Below are positions 1 to 11,735 of a stretch of DNA of 64,000 bases, in pieces. The stretch lies in the NCBI GenBank assembly GCA_037447655.1, contig JBBHKE010003056.1, positions 20,670-84,669 of the forward strand, written 5' to 3'. How positions within the stretch are numbered: position 1 is the stretch's first letter; each line of letters starts with the position of its first letter. Under the pieces are notes generated by a model. The model was not told where the DNA came from. It searched no databases and saw nothing but the letters and a program-made list of their open reading frames with translations. This DNA is from Zygnema cylindricum (Eukaryota; Streptophyta; Zygnematophyceae; Zygnematales; Zygnemataceae). Position numbers and translations under genes: made by a program.

Positions 1-1597
1 TCTTTGCGAATGCTGTCAGTGGTATTGTACATGTGCATTTGAAATAGTATTGATGACAGCTCACCGTAGACGCCACAAAGTCGACACATAAATTGGCATT
101 TAAGTGCTAAAACTGATGTTAATGTTATATTTTTTTTCATACACAACACTACAAATTAACGTTAATAAGGGTGACGTTCCATCGGGCGAAAAGTGGCGTA
201 GTTTACAGAAATCCGCGACCCTCCGTACCAAATCGTACCGCCTATTTTGTTTTTATAGGAAAAACAACATTACAGAGAATCTTGCCGATACTCTCCGAAG
301 GTCTTAGAGGTAATACTGGCCGTCGGATGTTCATCTGCGAGGAGTTCGCTTCATTTTTTTCTAACTGTCAACCCACCTCGAGGAGGTGGGTTGGCAGATA
401 CAGAAAAAATAAATCGTGACACGCTGGACGATTAAGCTACGTGTCATGATGGAAAACCAACAAAAAATCTTAAGATTTGCACATGACACGCGGTTTCCAA
501 AATACAACCGAAAATGAAAACGAAATTTCGTAACATTCCCTCGTCACGCTATTTTCGGTAACTTTTGTTCGTCACACTATTTCTCTCAAAGGACTTTCGT
601 TATGCTCGAAAACTGAAACCCTAAACAATGAGTTGGCGTACAGACTAAGCGTCTGCAAAAAGTATAAAAGTTTTGTCGTATGATTACTTCGTACGCAGGT
701 AAATGGTACGCAAGTCAAGATTTGAAGCTAAGTTTGTCGGTGCTAAAATTCTAAAAGATATTCAATATCGGATCGTAGCTTGCGTGGCGCCAGTCAATTT
801 AGAACACGTGGCTTACAGACTCTACATGATGGAACATCGAATCATAGCGTGTTCCCACCGGAAAAAAAATCACTTCCGCAACAGACGGACGTTCGAATAA
901 TGTACGGCTTTCCGAGCACCGACTTTGTAGATTTCGGAAGTTCTCGGAAAACCGTACAAACGACTTCCTCAAAATATTGCCGGATATAGAAGTAGGGTAA
1001 AAGTTGCGTCTTTCTGTGAAACAGGCCAACGGTAACCCGAAAAGCTGACGTAGTAAAAACAACATCCGAACGGCTATTTTGTTGTTTTCGCGCGAAAAAT
1101 CTGCATGACTGAGCCACCGTCGTCGTCCTTCGAGCATAGTAAATTTGAAAATCTGCAGGTTTGTTTTCGCGCCTTTGTTTGATGACGTCAAAGCGTGTGA
1201 CGTGTCATAGGACACCTTCGATCGGAGTTACGTGCCAGAATTTTGGTGTGAACGACACCCGTTTTCCGATGAGTTTTCGGAAAATCATCGGAATGGGCAA
1301 AAAGTTACAAATGCTCCGGTGGGAACCGGCTAATCAACCTGGTTTGTAGAGTTTGCCGTACAATTACAGAAACGTATGATGGAACTTCACCCTAAAGCGA
1401 TCCTCCGAGCAACACTAACGTTTTTTTCCCCAAATTTCGTACTTTATTTTTATATTCGCACTGAAACATATAATTGCGCACCTAAATAAGTTTTCAATTC
1501 CAATAATTAAAACTACTAAACTAACATCATCAATGCTTTCAAAAAAATCGAACATCTCAAAGAACTTTTTCGGTTTCGCCACCTGTCCTTTTTCGGT
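1..1597. other. Non-coding leader with degenerate repeats
   Basis: I see no supportable gene here; the short open frames overlap one another and resemble nothing known. The stretch holds decayed repeats. A sequence ending in ATACACAACACTA at 139-151 matches the terminus of the hAT-like elements at 3259-4152 and 19368-19812. Positions 165-315 are a diverged inverted copy of 2465-2595; both contain a block reading roughly AACAACATTACAG and a block resembling AGGGTGGACTTCCATT. A strong hairpin lies at 365-397. Confidence 0.5.
365..397. repeat. Perfect-looking hairpin (15-bp arms)
   Basis: The arm at 365-379 (CTGTCAACCCACCTC) pairs with 383-397 (GAGGTGGGTTGGCAG) with one mismatch and a 3-base loop. 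A hairpin of the same design but different sequence sits at 22419-22455. Function is unknown; it could be the centre or end of a non-autonomous transposon. Confidence 0.7.
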
Positions 1598-1771
1598 AAG
1601 TTGTATGATCTAACCGTCCCCTTGCAATGTACGTTTTCCAACGGATATACTTCTGTTTGTCGATTGTATGGTAACGTTTATTTTTTATTTGTCATTTCGG
1701 TGTCACTGTACCCTTTATTAATCTCAACGTACCTTTTTGGTTTTGTTTTTCTATTTTCGTCATTTGTTTTA

Positions 1772-2957
1772 GGGAATTTATCATGATAGTGACTGTTTTG
1801 GTTGCGCACAGTCACTTACGTCATTTTGTCAAAAAACGTACGTTATAGTACTTCAGTTTCAAGAGGTTTCGTTTCACTTTGCGTCTAAGGGTGGACTTTT
1901 ATTAGGCGTCCCAGTAATTGTACGGAAGATTTTACTGAAGGGCATGCCTTCCATTAGGTCGTGTCTGTAAACTTGCGTGGCTCATTCTGGTTGGTAGCAC
2001 GTAGGCTAATATTCGATGCCTAAAATCTTGAAAGAATCTTCGAATTCAATGTCAGAACGCAATATTTGTACGGATGGAGGTAATATCTGTACCAGTGGAG
2101 ATAATATCTGTACCAGCGGAGGTAATTAATGACTCGTAAGAGGGCATTAAATGTACTACCCAAAATTTCAAAACGCAACGACAAAAAGGCGGCAGCAAAC
2201 TTTGATGGTGGGAGCGTGACGGAATAATTTCGGCTGATTCGCTGCCACCCTGGCGGAAGGCACATGGCTCTTGCGGCGTATACGCACATACGCGCGCGCT
2301 CATCCTGGATTATTTTAACCTTTTCCACGCGGCCTATTTTTACACGTTCTGTATTCGAGAACTGTCCTCACTCTGCACGATCTTAAAAATCTGTAGGGTT
2401 GGTGACGTGGCGTCACGGATAAAAAGTGCAATTGAATCCGACGGTCTTAATTTACGCCTACAACCTTGGACAATTTTCTGTAATGTTGTTTTCGTTGAAA
2501 AAAAAATATGTACGAATTTGTACGAAACGGTACGGCCTTCGGTAAAAAACCCTACTTTTTCGCTAATGGAAGTCCACCCTAAGTTCAATGTAAAGCTTAG
2601 ACGATTAAATTTCCAATTTTGCGATAAGATTTCACCGTGGAGCTCACATAACGACAAAAAGTGACTGTCTGCAACACTTTTTATTTACATGTGGTTGTCG
2701 CAGTTTTGTTACCGTAAACGTTCGCCGGTCGTGTGAATTGCTAAATTTATTATGACGGTTGATGTTCGCAAGCGCGGCATAATTTTAAGCGGTTGAAACA
2801 ATATTTTGAAAGTCAAAGTTGTTCAACCGATTGACCGTCAAATTTGTACTCAACGGTGCTTTATTTGTACCTGTGTGTACTTCAAACGTACGTTTTTTGA
2901 CAAAATGACGTAAGTGACTGTGCGTAACCAAAACAGTCACTGTCATGATCAATTCCC
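1772..2957. mobile_element. Long-TIR non-autonomous DNA transposon with 8-bp TSD
   Basis: Positions 1772-1844 and 2885-2957 are inverted copies of each other over 73 bp with about three mismatches, starting GGGAATT and ending AATTCCC. The octamer TTGTTTTA flanks both ends (1764-1771 and 2958-2965), which is a clean target-site duplication. The interior contains no transposase-like frame. Long inverted termini starting with G suggest a Mutator-like or foldback element, but an 8-bp rather than 9-bp duplication also allows hAT or P superfamilies, so the superfamily is left open. Confidence 0.8.
2061..2123. repeat. Three tandem 21-bp units
   Basis: Three consecutive 21-bp units at 2061-2081, 2082-2102 and 2103-2123 follow the pattern AATATCTGTACCAGTGGAGGT with a few substitutions. 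They lie inside the long-TIR element at 1772-2957. Confidence 0.8.
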
Positions 2958-3258
2958 TTGTTTTATTATGCTTTGTCGTTTAGCCTACTGTTCCTTTTCG
3001 CAAGGTACGATTCCCAGCGTATTTATTTTGTCGATTTGTAATTTAACGTCTATTTTTATTTGTCGTTTCGGTGTCACTGTACTGCATTTTATACTCTTTC
3101 GTTTTTTATACAGCATATGTTTTTTGTTTTGTTTTTTTTGGTTTCGTCATTTGTTACTTTTTGCTTTGTCGTGTAATCTAACGTTTCCTTTTGCAAGGTA
3201 CGTTTTCCAACGGATTTATTTTTTCTTTGTCGATTTGTAATTTAACGTCTATTTTTGC

Positions 3259-4152
3259 TAGTGTTGTGTATCGGTAGAAAACTTATCGTGATAACACCGA
3301 TACCGATAGTTATCGGTTATCGAACGGTCAGAGGTTCCGATATATCGGTCTGGGACCAACAAATTCCATATCGGCGATAACTTAAAAATATATAGTATGC
3401 ATACAATAGTACTTTATAACATACTGTATTATTTTATTGATTTTATATAGCGTGGCATGCCACGTATGAAAATATGTTCCGTTACAGTTTAACTGGAATT
3501 TATTACGGTAAACGCTGCACATAAACGTTGGCCGGTTAACTGAAAAAAAATTTTACGGCGACGTACGGAAATTTACTAAAAAACTAGTAAACATGGAACT
3601 GGAAAAGGACGACGGACACAAAAGTACAACGGACGCAAAATAACATTCTGCGCGCCGCCGGAATCGAACGGACGACTTGGAATGAGAAAACACGAACGGA
3701 CGGGCCAGCGTGAGCGCCGGCATCCCGGAATGGCTCTTTTGACAGCTTTTGCCAAAAAAGCCGACAGATTGACACGTGGCAGGTCCCCAGTGGATCTCAA
3801 GGAATTAAGGGACAAAGCCATGGCGTCGGATGTGAAAGGTACATCGTTTTTACTGGATCCGTATCAAAATCGTACAGATTTCATGGCGGCTACGGTACTT
3901 TCTATGCTTGTACACGTCCGGAGAATATGATGTACAGTTGAGGGTACAGACCGTACATTAATCTGTACGGTCCGTACAATTATCGCCGATAATTATCGTT
4001 ATCGGCATTATCGCCGATAAGTACCCGATATTATCGGCTACTTATCGGCGATAAGACCGATGTCGATATATCGTAACAATATATCGATTATCGGATACCC
4101 GAAAAAAGGCCCATATCGGTTATCGGCAAATCCTTACCGATACACAACACTA
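3259..4152. mobile_element. Non-autonomous hAT-like element with perfect 8-bp TSD
   Basis: The element begins TAGTGTTGTGTATCGGTA and ends with its exact reverse complement TACCGATACACAACACTA. The octamer ATTTTTGC lies on both sides (3251-3258 and 4153-4160). An 8-bp duplication and a TAGTG terminus are hAT hallmarks. The interior is rich in short palindromic TATCGG/CCGATA words near both ends. An open frame at 3682-3930 resembles no transposase, so the element is probably mobilised in trans. Confidence 0.85.
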
Positions 4153-4544
4153 ATTTTTGCTTTGTTGTTTTAGTGTCACTGTACTTTTTTTTTGTACTCT
4201 GTTTTCTACACAGCGCATGTTTTTTGTTTTTGTACAGCGTGTGTTTTTGTTTTGACGTGTTGTAGTCACGTATTGCACCTTTTTCATCTGTCGATATACA
4301 CGTAACGTCTCGTTTTTTTTTCATTTATGTACAGTTTCAACGTATGTTTTTTTGTCGAATGTAATAGCAACGTCCTTGTTTGTTTTGTCGTTTTATCTGT
4401 GACCAATAGGTCCAACGCACCTTTTACTTTTGTCGTTTTTTCAGCCTCGCTCACATGCTTTCTCTGTCATTTTCTTCTCAACGTACCACCTCATCTTTTA
4501 TTTTTTTTGTCGATTTTTAACGGTTCCCCCCTCTTCCCGCTCCT

Positions 4545-4740
4545 TCCCTTCTCCCTCTCCCTCTCCCGAGTTGATTATAAATTTCCAAAAACAACTACAT
4601 ATTCAATCCAATTCCAAGGGCTCCTGCCAGCTGTCCATCCCGTCGCCCACTCCCTCTCCCGACTTGACAACTAGTTTTTCAAATAACGGAACTCCCGACC
4701 CCTTTTCAAAGGCTCCTGCCAGTTGCTCCCCCATAGGCTA
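4545..4740. repeat. Approximate ~95-bp direct duplication
   Basis: A block running from CTCCCTCTCCCGAGTTGA to GGCTCCTGCCAGCTG (about 4555-4635) is repeated in diverged form from CTCCCTCTCCCGACTTGA to GGCTCCTGCCAGTTG (about 4650-4727). No coding role is apparent. Confidence 0.55.
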
Positions 4741-5014
4741 CAGAGTGAGGAATGATACAAGTTATTTTGCAGACAATCATGGCTACTGCTGTCATGCCAA
4801 TGGAAGGAGTGGCTAAGTCTGTTGTATTGAGTAATTCTGCTCTCACAGCATAAAGTAAGTTTCTGTGATGGCGGGGCCTCACAGTACAGCCAGTTCCAGA
4901 TGAAGCTATATGGCTTCTCAGTTCCGTTGAAAGGCTGTTGGTTCGAAGAAAGAAGTGGTTTGCGTTCGACCGACGAGTCGACGTTTGCGTGTTCCTGCAA
5001 CTGCTTCCGGAATT

Positions 5015-6553
5015 ATGACTGAGCATCCAGCTGTGGAATTGGTGAGTTCATTCAGTTTAAATACTGTAAATATCATTGACTGTAAATATGATTAACTGTA
5101 CAGGCAATCGGCTGTAAATATGATTTAGTCTGATATACTGTAGATATGATTTGCTGTAAACATGATTGACTGTACATAGAATCGACTGTATAGATGATTT
5201 GCTGTTAATATGCATGGAAAGGCTGGCTGGTCTCAGTTCTCATGGGTATGTCTCTGCGTAAATTCTTGAGCAGTCTCACTGATTAGATATTTCAGAAAGT
5301 ATCTTAAGTACATACTCTCTTTTTGATTATTTGAAAAACGAAGAATCTAAAGTACATTATGGATTTTGCTTCTCTGAAAAAACGTTTTTTTTGGTGCAGA
5401 CGGAGGCTTCTTCCACAGCAAGAGTTGGTGGATGAGTGACAGCTGGCTCGTGGCATGGCAAAACAACAAGCCTATTGGCTCACTCGATTTGGTGATGAAG
5501 TGATGACAACGGAGTTTTTCGGGTTTCCCCACTCTCCCTCTGCAAGTACTGCTTCTAGTGCAGGTGACTGGTAAGGGCACAAGGCTCTTTTTCTTTTCTT
5601 TCCTTTTAGATTTTTTTCTGATCTCTTTTGTCGAGTCTTCCTTGAATTAAAAACTGGAATTTTCTGATACTAAATTTGCACTGTCTGGTGTCTGATTTCC
5701 CTACAACTTTGTTTTCTCCACGGGTGTTTCTTTTTCCAAAACTTACATGCTACAATACTGTGAGCACCATTTTCCTTTTCAATATGAGAACAAAACTATG
5801 CTTGATGTTTATTTTAATGCAAGCCGATGTTTTGTTTTCGCTTAATAAATACGTTCCTCCTTTTGGCTCGTTGTTGGAAGTCTGTCTCGTTTAGGTTTTA
5901 TTCTAGATCTTCTTGCTGAACTTTTTGAAACATACTAAGGCCCTTCATATGTCCTTGCGGACCTAATGTATTGCGGACTTAACGGTTCCGTTGAGTTAGT
6001 TTTGATGAATAGCAGTATTGGTTATGGTTTAAAGACAGTTGATAGTTTTCTGGCAATGCAAGTAGTTGAATTGTTGATTTTACTGATTATGCAAATGTCA
6101 TTATTAAATGAAGATTAAACCACGGTGATGGGATTTGCAATGCAGTTACAATAGAGTGTTTCCTTGGTTTAGTATGTGCTTTGGTATAAATATATGCAAG
6201 CTACAGTTGTAATGTTGAAGATCAGTTCTACTGTGTTCAGTTCATAATGTTGAAGGTCTGAACATCTCAGCAGCAATGAAGTACAGCCGCTTAGTTCTGA
6301 TCATTTCTTATCTGATTCAGGTTCGAATCTGAAGATCTTCGATGTTGGATATCTAAAAGAGCGAGACTATTTGTTGGTGTTGATGACAGGTGCTGCTGAA
6401 ACTTGGCTTCCGGATTTCCCTGTGTTAGAAGTTACAGAAGATCCTCAATGGTCCCTTATTGCGAGGAATGGTTCACCTGAGAATATATGTGGATTTGCAA
6501 ATTTGTTGAGAGAATGTGTGGGCGAAGAGATTGCTTCAAACAGGGATCTGAAG
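5015..6553 (+). CDS. Possible unrecognised spliced gene, three exons
   Basis: A phase-consistent three-exon model is 5015-5041, 5443-5563 and 6321-6553. It starts at ATG 5015 and uses GT donors after 5041, 5563 and 6553 and AG acceptors before 5443 and 6321. The third exon encodes an uninterrupted 77-residue stretch with segments such as FDVGYLKERDYLLVLMTG and WLPDFPVLEVTEDPQW; I do not recognise the family. From 6553 the frame could splice in phase to 7862, at the start of the zinc-knuckle exon, which would make one gene of the two, but this is one chance in three. The model rests only on open frames and splice signals. Confidence 0.35.
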
Positions 6554-6559
6554 GTGTGT

Positions 6560-7860
6560 TCTTTTTGGTGGGATTAATCTTGCTGGAAGCTTATACTTTT
6601 TATGGACTTCCATTGACCCTTTCAGCTTACGTTTGGACTATAGTTACATTCGTGTTAAGAATTTTCAGACACAACTTTTTTTTTTAACTTTCAATACTAC
6701 CTTATAATACTGTTATTTTGTTTCTTCTGACACAAAATGTTTTTTGTAATTATGGACAACTGCTTTTATATCCTCTGGCTTTTCAATAGAAAAAGAGGAG
6801 GCTTATTTTGCTCCAAGCAAAACCCTAAAATGTCAAAAGCATATTTGTCATTGGGGTCGAAACTGGAGTCCCGAGCAAATATGGTTCTCCAAAACGGCTT
6901 ACTCTCAATAATGTGAGCCGTTGTATTCTGTTTGATGCGTCTGCTGTATATGTCTCTCTCTCTCCCTGTTCGTCCCTCTCTCTCTCTCTCGTATCTCTCT
7001 CTCTATTTTTTTCAAGTTTCCAATTTGGATTTGTCATGCATTGGCTAATAGTGCAATGTATAGCATTATTGTTCCAGGGAAGTAGCTATTGACAGAATAT
7101 CTTACCAATTCTGTTCGCAATATCATAAGGTGAAGAGATACCGATTGTTTGACAGTAAAAAATGTTTGGAATTTCAGCTCTTGTCAATCAATTCACTGAT
7201 AGTATCTAGTGTTGCAGACTCTGGAACTTACAATTTTTACAAATTTTGACTGTTCAAATATATCAGCTTTGTTCTAGCTGAGGTTTTAAGAGGAAAACTG
7301 CCAAGCTCGTATATTATTTGTAAATCTGGGATCTTTTCAAGTTTTTCATTATGTCTTATTAGTATTATCAATTTCCTGTCTCTTTCCTGTGCGACCGAAC
7401 ATATCACAAAGTCAGGTTTTTGAAAAAAATGCCCTTCATAATGTATAATTTGTGGATTTTCTGTTGACTGTGTAATGGACTTAAAGCTATATTCCACGAG
7501 CCTCCAGTACTCTTTTCCTAGATCAATACAAAATGTATCTCGCTGATATCAAATGTTCTTTAACATCTTTACAGGCCGCCAGTTTCAAGACGTCGCTGAT
7601 TTCTTTTCAACGTAGTTTAAACTCCGTTTTTTTTGTATAATGGCTTTCATTGCCGTAAATGTGTGGCTTTCCTCCAAATCAAAGTCACTGATCACGTGGA
7701 TCCCTCATAATCTTCACGGTGTCCTACTGCAACCTATCCAGATAGAGCGAGAGAGAGTGAGAGAGAGGCCTTTTAGTATAGCTCCTTGTGTTTCTTGTCT
7801 GCATGGACAAAACTGTCTCGCGGATGTTATTTTTTGTATTCTTTTTATTCTTGTAATTTA
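6560..7860. other. Intron-like or intergenic AT-rich sequence with TC microsatellite
   Basis: No supported coding sequence. A pyrimidine-rich simple repeat (CTCTCT runs) lies at about 6953-7007, and a short GA run at about 7745-7767. One possible small exon starts after the acceptor ending at 7575, but its frame soon stops. Confidence 0.4.
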
Positions 7861-7861
7861 G

Positions 7862-10681
7862 GTCAAATTTGTCGTTTTTGGAATTTACACAGATCACATT
7901 GCCAGGGACTGCCCTTATGAGCAAACCTGCCACAATTGTCAGAAGCCGGGACATATTCGTTCTCAGTGTGCGGGAAAAGCTTCTTGCCGCAATTGTGCTG
8001 AAGTGGGCCACATTGCAAGGGAGTGCCCTTATAAACTAACCAAAATCTGGTCACCTCCGGAATGAGTTAAAAATTCCTTAGGAGTGCCAAATCCTTCCTT
8101 CCCTCTCTTCCCCCTTCTGTTTGCACCTTCCCATCCGTCTCTCTCCCCCTTTTTATTTCTGTCTGTCTTTTTCTGTCATCATTGACACAAGCCTGATCGC
8201 CTGATCGCCTACTTTATGAATGGCAAAAAGTTTTTTTTTATGTTAATGTTCGGTCCATGGATAATTGTTCCGAGAAAGATATCATAATGTAGAAGGATAT
8301 AGTATGGATCTGCCGCTCATTGTTCTCTCTTCCCTCCCTCTCTCCTCCCCCCACCTTTCTCTGCCTGTCTCTTTTCTCCCCCCTCTCCCTCCCCCCTTTT
8401 GTCTCTCTTTCCTTTCCTCCCTCTCGCCCAGTTTGCCTTCTTAAAAATGCTTGTCTACTTCCTCTCTTTGTATTAAGCTCTTTAAGAATGCATTTTGACT
8501 GTGAGCGTGGACATGGATGTACTTGTTACCTGACTTATCACTATTTTCATTGTAAGTTCTTTCAGGGCCACTGAATCAAATAGCTTTTACTTTATATTTT
8601 AGACTGCCAGTGCCCCGAGTTTGGCGGGGCAAAATCAAAGTCTGTGGAGAAAATCTGCCACAGTTGCGGTCAGGTAAATCCAGTCGATCTTGTCCAATGT
8701 TAACTTTCTTCATCATCCACTTACTTTATCATCATTGTTAACTTGCTTTATCATGACATAAACTTTCTTTTTCGTCTACATTCTTTGCTAGTTTAGTGCT
8801 TAATATGGTTTTATCAATGATGTTATTCCTGCACAATTAGCGGCTTGTTGATACGGATCTCAAGTTTTTGATAATGCAAGGTGTTAACGAAGCCTAAGAT
8901 CCTACAGTGGATATATTACTTGAAAAATCTTTGAATCGTAGTTTAGAAGCGGGAAACATGCGGATATTCTGTAATTGAATACCCCGTATTTTACGAGTAT
9001 TTAACGGTTTTTTTGGTACAGTACGAATATTGTATGGGGCAACCATAATGCATTTCCAAACCTTTTTTCACATTTAAACTGTCCTTTTTTTGTGGTTTTG
9101 CCCATCTGCTTATGAAGGTGACCGCTTATGTGGTTGGGTTGCACAGGTGGGCCATCTGAAGAGGGACTTTACATCACTGCCAGCCGGAGGTGGGCCTGTG
9201 GATGGAGGGATGATGAACAAGACTTGTCACAATTGCGGGGAGGTTGGCCATTTGAAACGAGACTGCTCCAACCAGGTGCTAAATTATTCCACTTATTTAA
9301 ATCATTCCATGTCTTCGTGCTTAATTAGTCCACTTATTTCTATATTCCGCTTTTCACTTGTGGACAGAACTCGGACGTCCTCATTTTTGAAGGAATGTAT
9401 GAGATGGAAGTGAATTGACTCTTCATAACTTTGTGAGATGGCATTTAATCTCAACGGACTGTACTCATCCGTTTCCTTTATTTGTTTCTTTGTTTTTTTC
9501 CAGACAAATGTTTCGCATGAAATTGTGTCAAACAACTGCAAAGCCTGTCACAACTGTGGCCAGTATTGACATTTGAAGCGTGATTGCGCTTCACTGGTAT
9601 GCACGCCTTCAGGTAACCTTTCTTATTTGAGGTTGTTAGTATTTGATGTACCTGAAGAGTTTGCGGGTAATTAAACATACCTAATTGCTGGCATTACCGG
9701 TCAGTAAATGCAGTGATGGCACAGAAAACATTGCAAATTTTAACTCTTTCTGAACGAATAATGCAGTGACTGGCAAGTAGAGACAGTAATTGCGTGTGTA
9801 GATATAGTTGTATACCCGTGTAGTGAGCGTTTTTGGCACTAAAATCCTCGATATTTGTACGATTTTGTTATAATCGTACAATTTACTTTACTTACTAATG
9901 ACACCAGTATTTGCGTAAGTGTAATTACCCTATGAAGGTGGGCCTTTGTGTTCTGTTATTGACCAATGTGTGTCATCTTCCAGGAAATGGGCGGTCCAAG
10001 TGCAAAGGCTTGCCATCTTTGTGGTCAAGTGGGTCACCTTAAGCGTGACTGTACAAACCAGGTTAGTTCATGTACACTACATTTTATAGCCTGCTGAAGA
10101 ACATATTCTGATTTTCCATACAGTTGCGGTTAAGGTAACTCTTACATTGTCTCTTAAATTAAAATATTTGTTTTTCAATCAAGGAATCAAGTTATTGTCT
10201 GCTATGCACAATAACTTAGTTGTCAAATCATAATTGGCTATTGTGCGTTATTCGTCAAAACTGAAGTATCAACTGCAATCGAAGACGTGCATACTTCCTA
10301 GAAACTTAGTTAGGAACTGTAATTGAACATATACTTCGTTCAGCACAATAAAAACATTGTTAAAACTTAATTTCTAACTCCAATTGAAGAACTATGTGTA
10401 CAAGACAGTAACTTAGTTAGTAACTAAAACTGAATGTATACTTCGTTCGGCACACTAAAAACATTATTGACTTTAATTTGCTTTTTGCGATTTTCGATAT
10501 GCAGGCTTGCCATCAGTGAGGGGATCTCGGACATCTGAAACGTTTCTGTCCCCCAAATCATTCCGATCGTCTGAACACTTACGAAGCTCAAGGAAGGCAT
10601 AATAATGGAGCTTATTATCCAAAATTGATAATAAGGTTAGAACGGAGCCTATGGGACCATGGCAATAGCTGTCAGCTATGA
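7862..10681 (+). pseudogene. CCHC zinc-knuckle (CNBP/GIS2-like) gene, decayed
   Basis: Exons inferred from AG acceptors and GT donors: 7862-8065, 8603-8673, 9147-9275, 9504-9596, 9984-10061 and 10505-10681. They encode a string of CX2CX4HX4C knuckles, including CHNCQKPGHIRSQC, CRNCAEVGHIAREC, CHNCGEVGHLKRDC and CHLCGQVGHLKRDC. Such proteins bind single-stranded nucleic acid. Introns from 8674 onward are all phase 0, and each later exon carries about one knuckle, which suggests growth by exon duplication. The copy looks disabled. TGA interrupts the knuckle at 9567-9569 (where Gly is expected) and at 10517-10519 (where the second Cys is expected), and the final Cys of the knuckle spanning 8673/9147 is Phe. 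The first exon ends in a stop at 8063-8065 and does not join the next exon in phase. The family assignment is firm; the status is less so. Confidence 0.7.
8066..8602. other. Pyrimidine-rich intron-like sequence
   Basis: Contains long C/T-rich tracts at about 8086-8175 and 8325-8430 and no supported exon. It lies between the first two zinc-knuckle exons. Confidence 0.5.
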
Positions 10682-11220
10682 ACTCTACCAGAATGGCAGG
10701 GGTTGTGGGGCTTGTTACGAGGTCAACACAATTAATAATAGTGTTTGATAAAACCTAAAGAACAAATGTATTCTTCTTACATTTGTTTGGTAATGTTTCT
10801 TAGTTATTTTGGCAATGCTTTGGATTTTTTTTGGTTTTTTCCGAGGTTTTTTTAAGTTAACTATTTTTGAAGATGTTTAGGGATGTTGTTTTTATATTTT
10901 TTTTGTCGCTTTATTTTTGGGTAAACAAATCTATTCTGTGGGATTTTTGGGGTTTTTAAAAGGCTTTTCATGAGGTCTTTCTAGGGTCACTCTTACTTGT
11001 AGCAATTGAAATTCGTTCAAAGGCGCCACCTTTTCACTTCTGAATTTTTGCATTATTTTTCCCGCGCTTTTTTTTCCGGGCAGGTAATGTGTACAAGTAG
11101 TCCCCTGTGTTCTGGATAACCCGTGGCCGTAGCGGTGCCAAATTAGTCTTCAATGAGGGAACCCTAATTGGTGTGGAGAGGGAAAAATACATTATGGTAT
11201 GACTCAAATCCCTGGCGGTA

Positions 11221-11735
11221 ATAATGAATAATGGTTTAAATTTCAGTAATAATAATGCTAGCAATATTAATTTGAGTCATACTAATGCTAGTAATAATAA
11301 TTTGTGTAGTATCAATACTAGTAATAATAAAATAGTAATAATAATTTCAGTCATAATAATACTAATAACAATAGTTTCAGTCACAATAATACTAATAATA
11401 ATAACTTGTGTACTAATTAATGCAAGTTTTAAAAATTTGAGTAATAATAATACTAGTAATATACTAGAAATAATAATAACGTAGTAATAATAATTTCAGT
11501 CATGTAATACTAGTAACAATAATTTTAGTCATACTAATACTAGTAATAGCAATTTGAGTAATAATACTGCCCGTAATAGTAATCGAGTAATAATAATACT
11601 GGTAACAACAATTTCAGTAGTGATAATACTAAGAATAATTTCAGTCATATTATGACTAGTAACAAAAATTATAATTTCAGATATAATAATACTAATACTA
11701 ATACAGTAGAATAATTCCATAATAATAATACTTTT
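11221..11735. repeat. Imperfect (AAT)n-like satellite with ~30-bp higher-order period
   Basis: About 500 bp built from AATAATAAT words punctuated by ACTAGTAAT and TTTCAGTCAT at intervals near 30 bp. The short open frames across it are translations of the repeat and are not genes. Confidence 0.85.

Larger units (their letters stand above)
1598..4340. repeat. Degenerate ~195-bp tandem repeat, interrupted by two transposons
   Basis: Recognisable units start near 1598, 2970 and 3163. They share the landmarks CTTTGTCG, CCTTTTGCAAGGTACG, TCCAACGGATTTAT, TCGATTTGTAATTTAACG and TTTCGGTGTCACTGTAC. The first unit is split by the element at 1772-2957 and the third by the element at 3259-4152. More degraded copies continue to about 4500. 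The sequence is T-rich on this strand and no protein is evident. Confidence 0.65.

Noticed and set aside
3682-3930. 82-codon frame inside the hAT-like element
   Set aside because: No resemblance to a hAT transposase, and the element is too short to be autonomous.
10517-10519. Selenocysteine codon in the zinc-knuckle gene
   Set aside because: Other lesions in the same gene (a TGA in place of Gly, Phe in place of Cys, an early stop at 8063) make decay more likely; no SECIS structure was evident.
11221-11484. Asn/Ile-rich open frame
   Set aside because: Low-complexity translation of the AAT-rich repeat.
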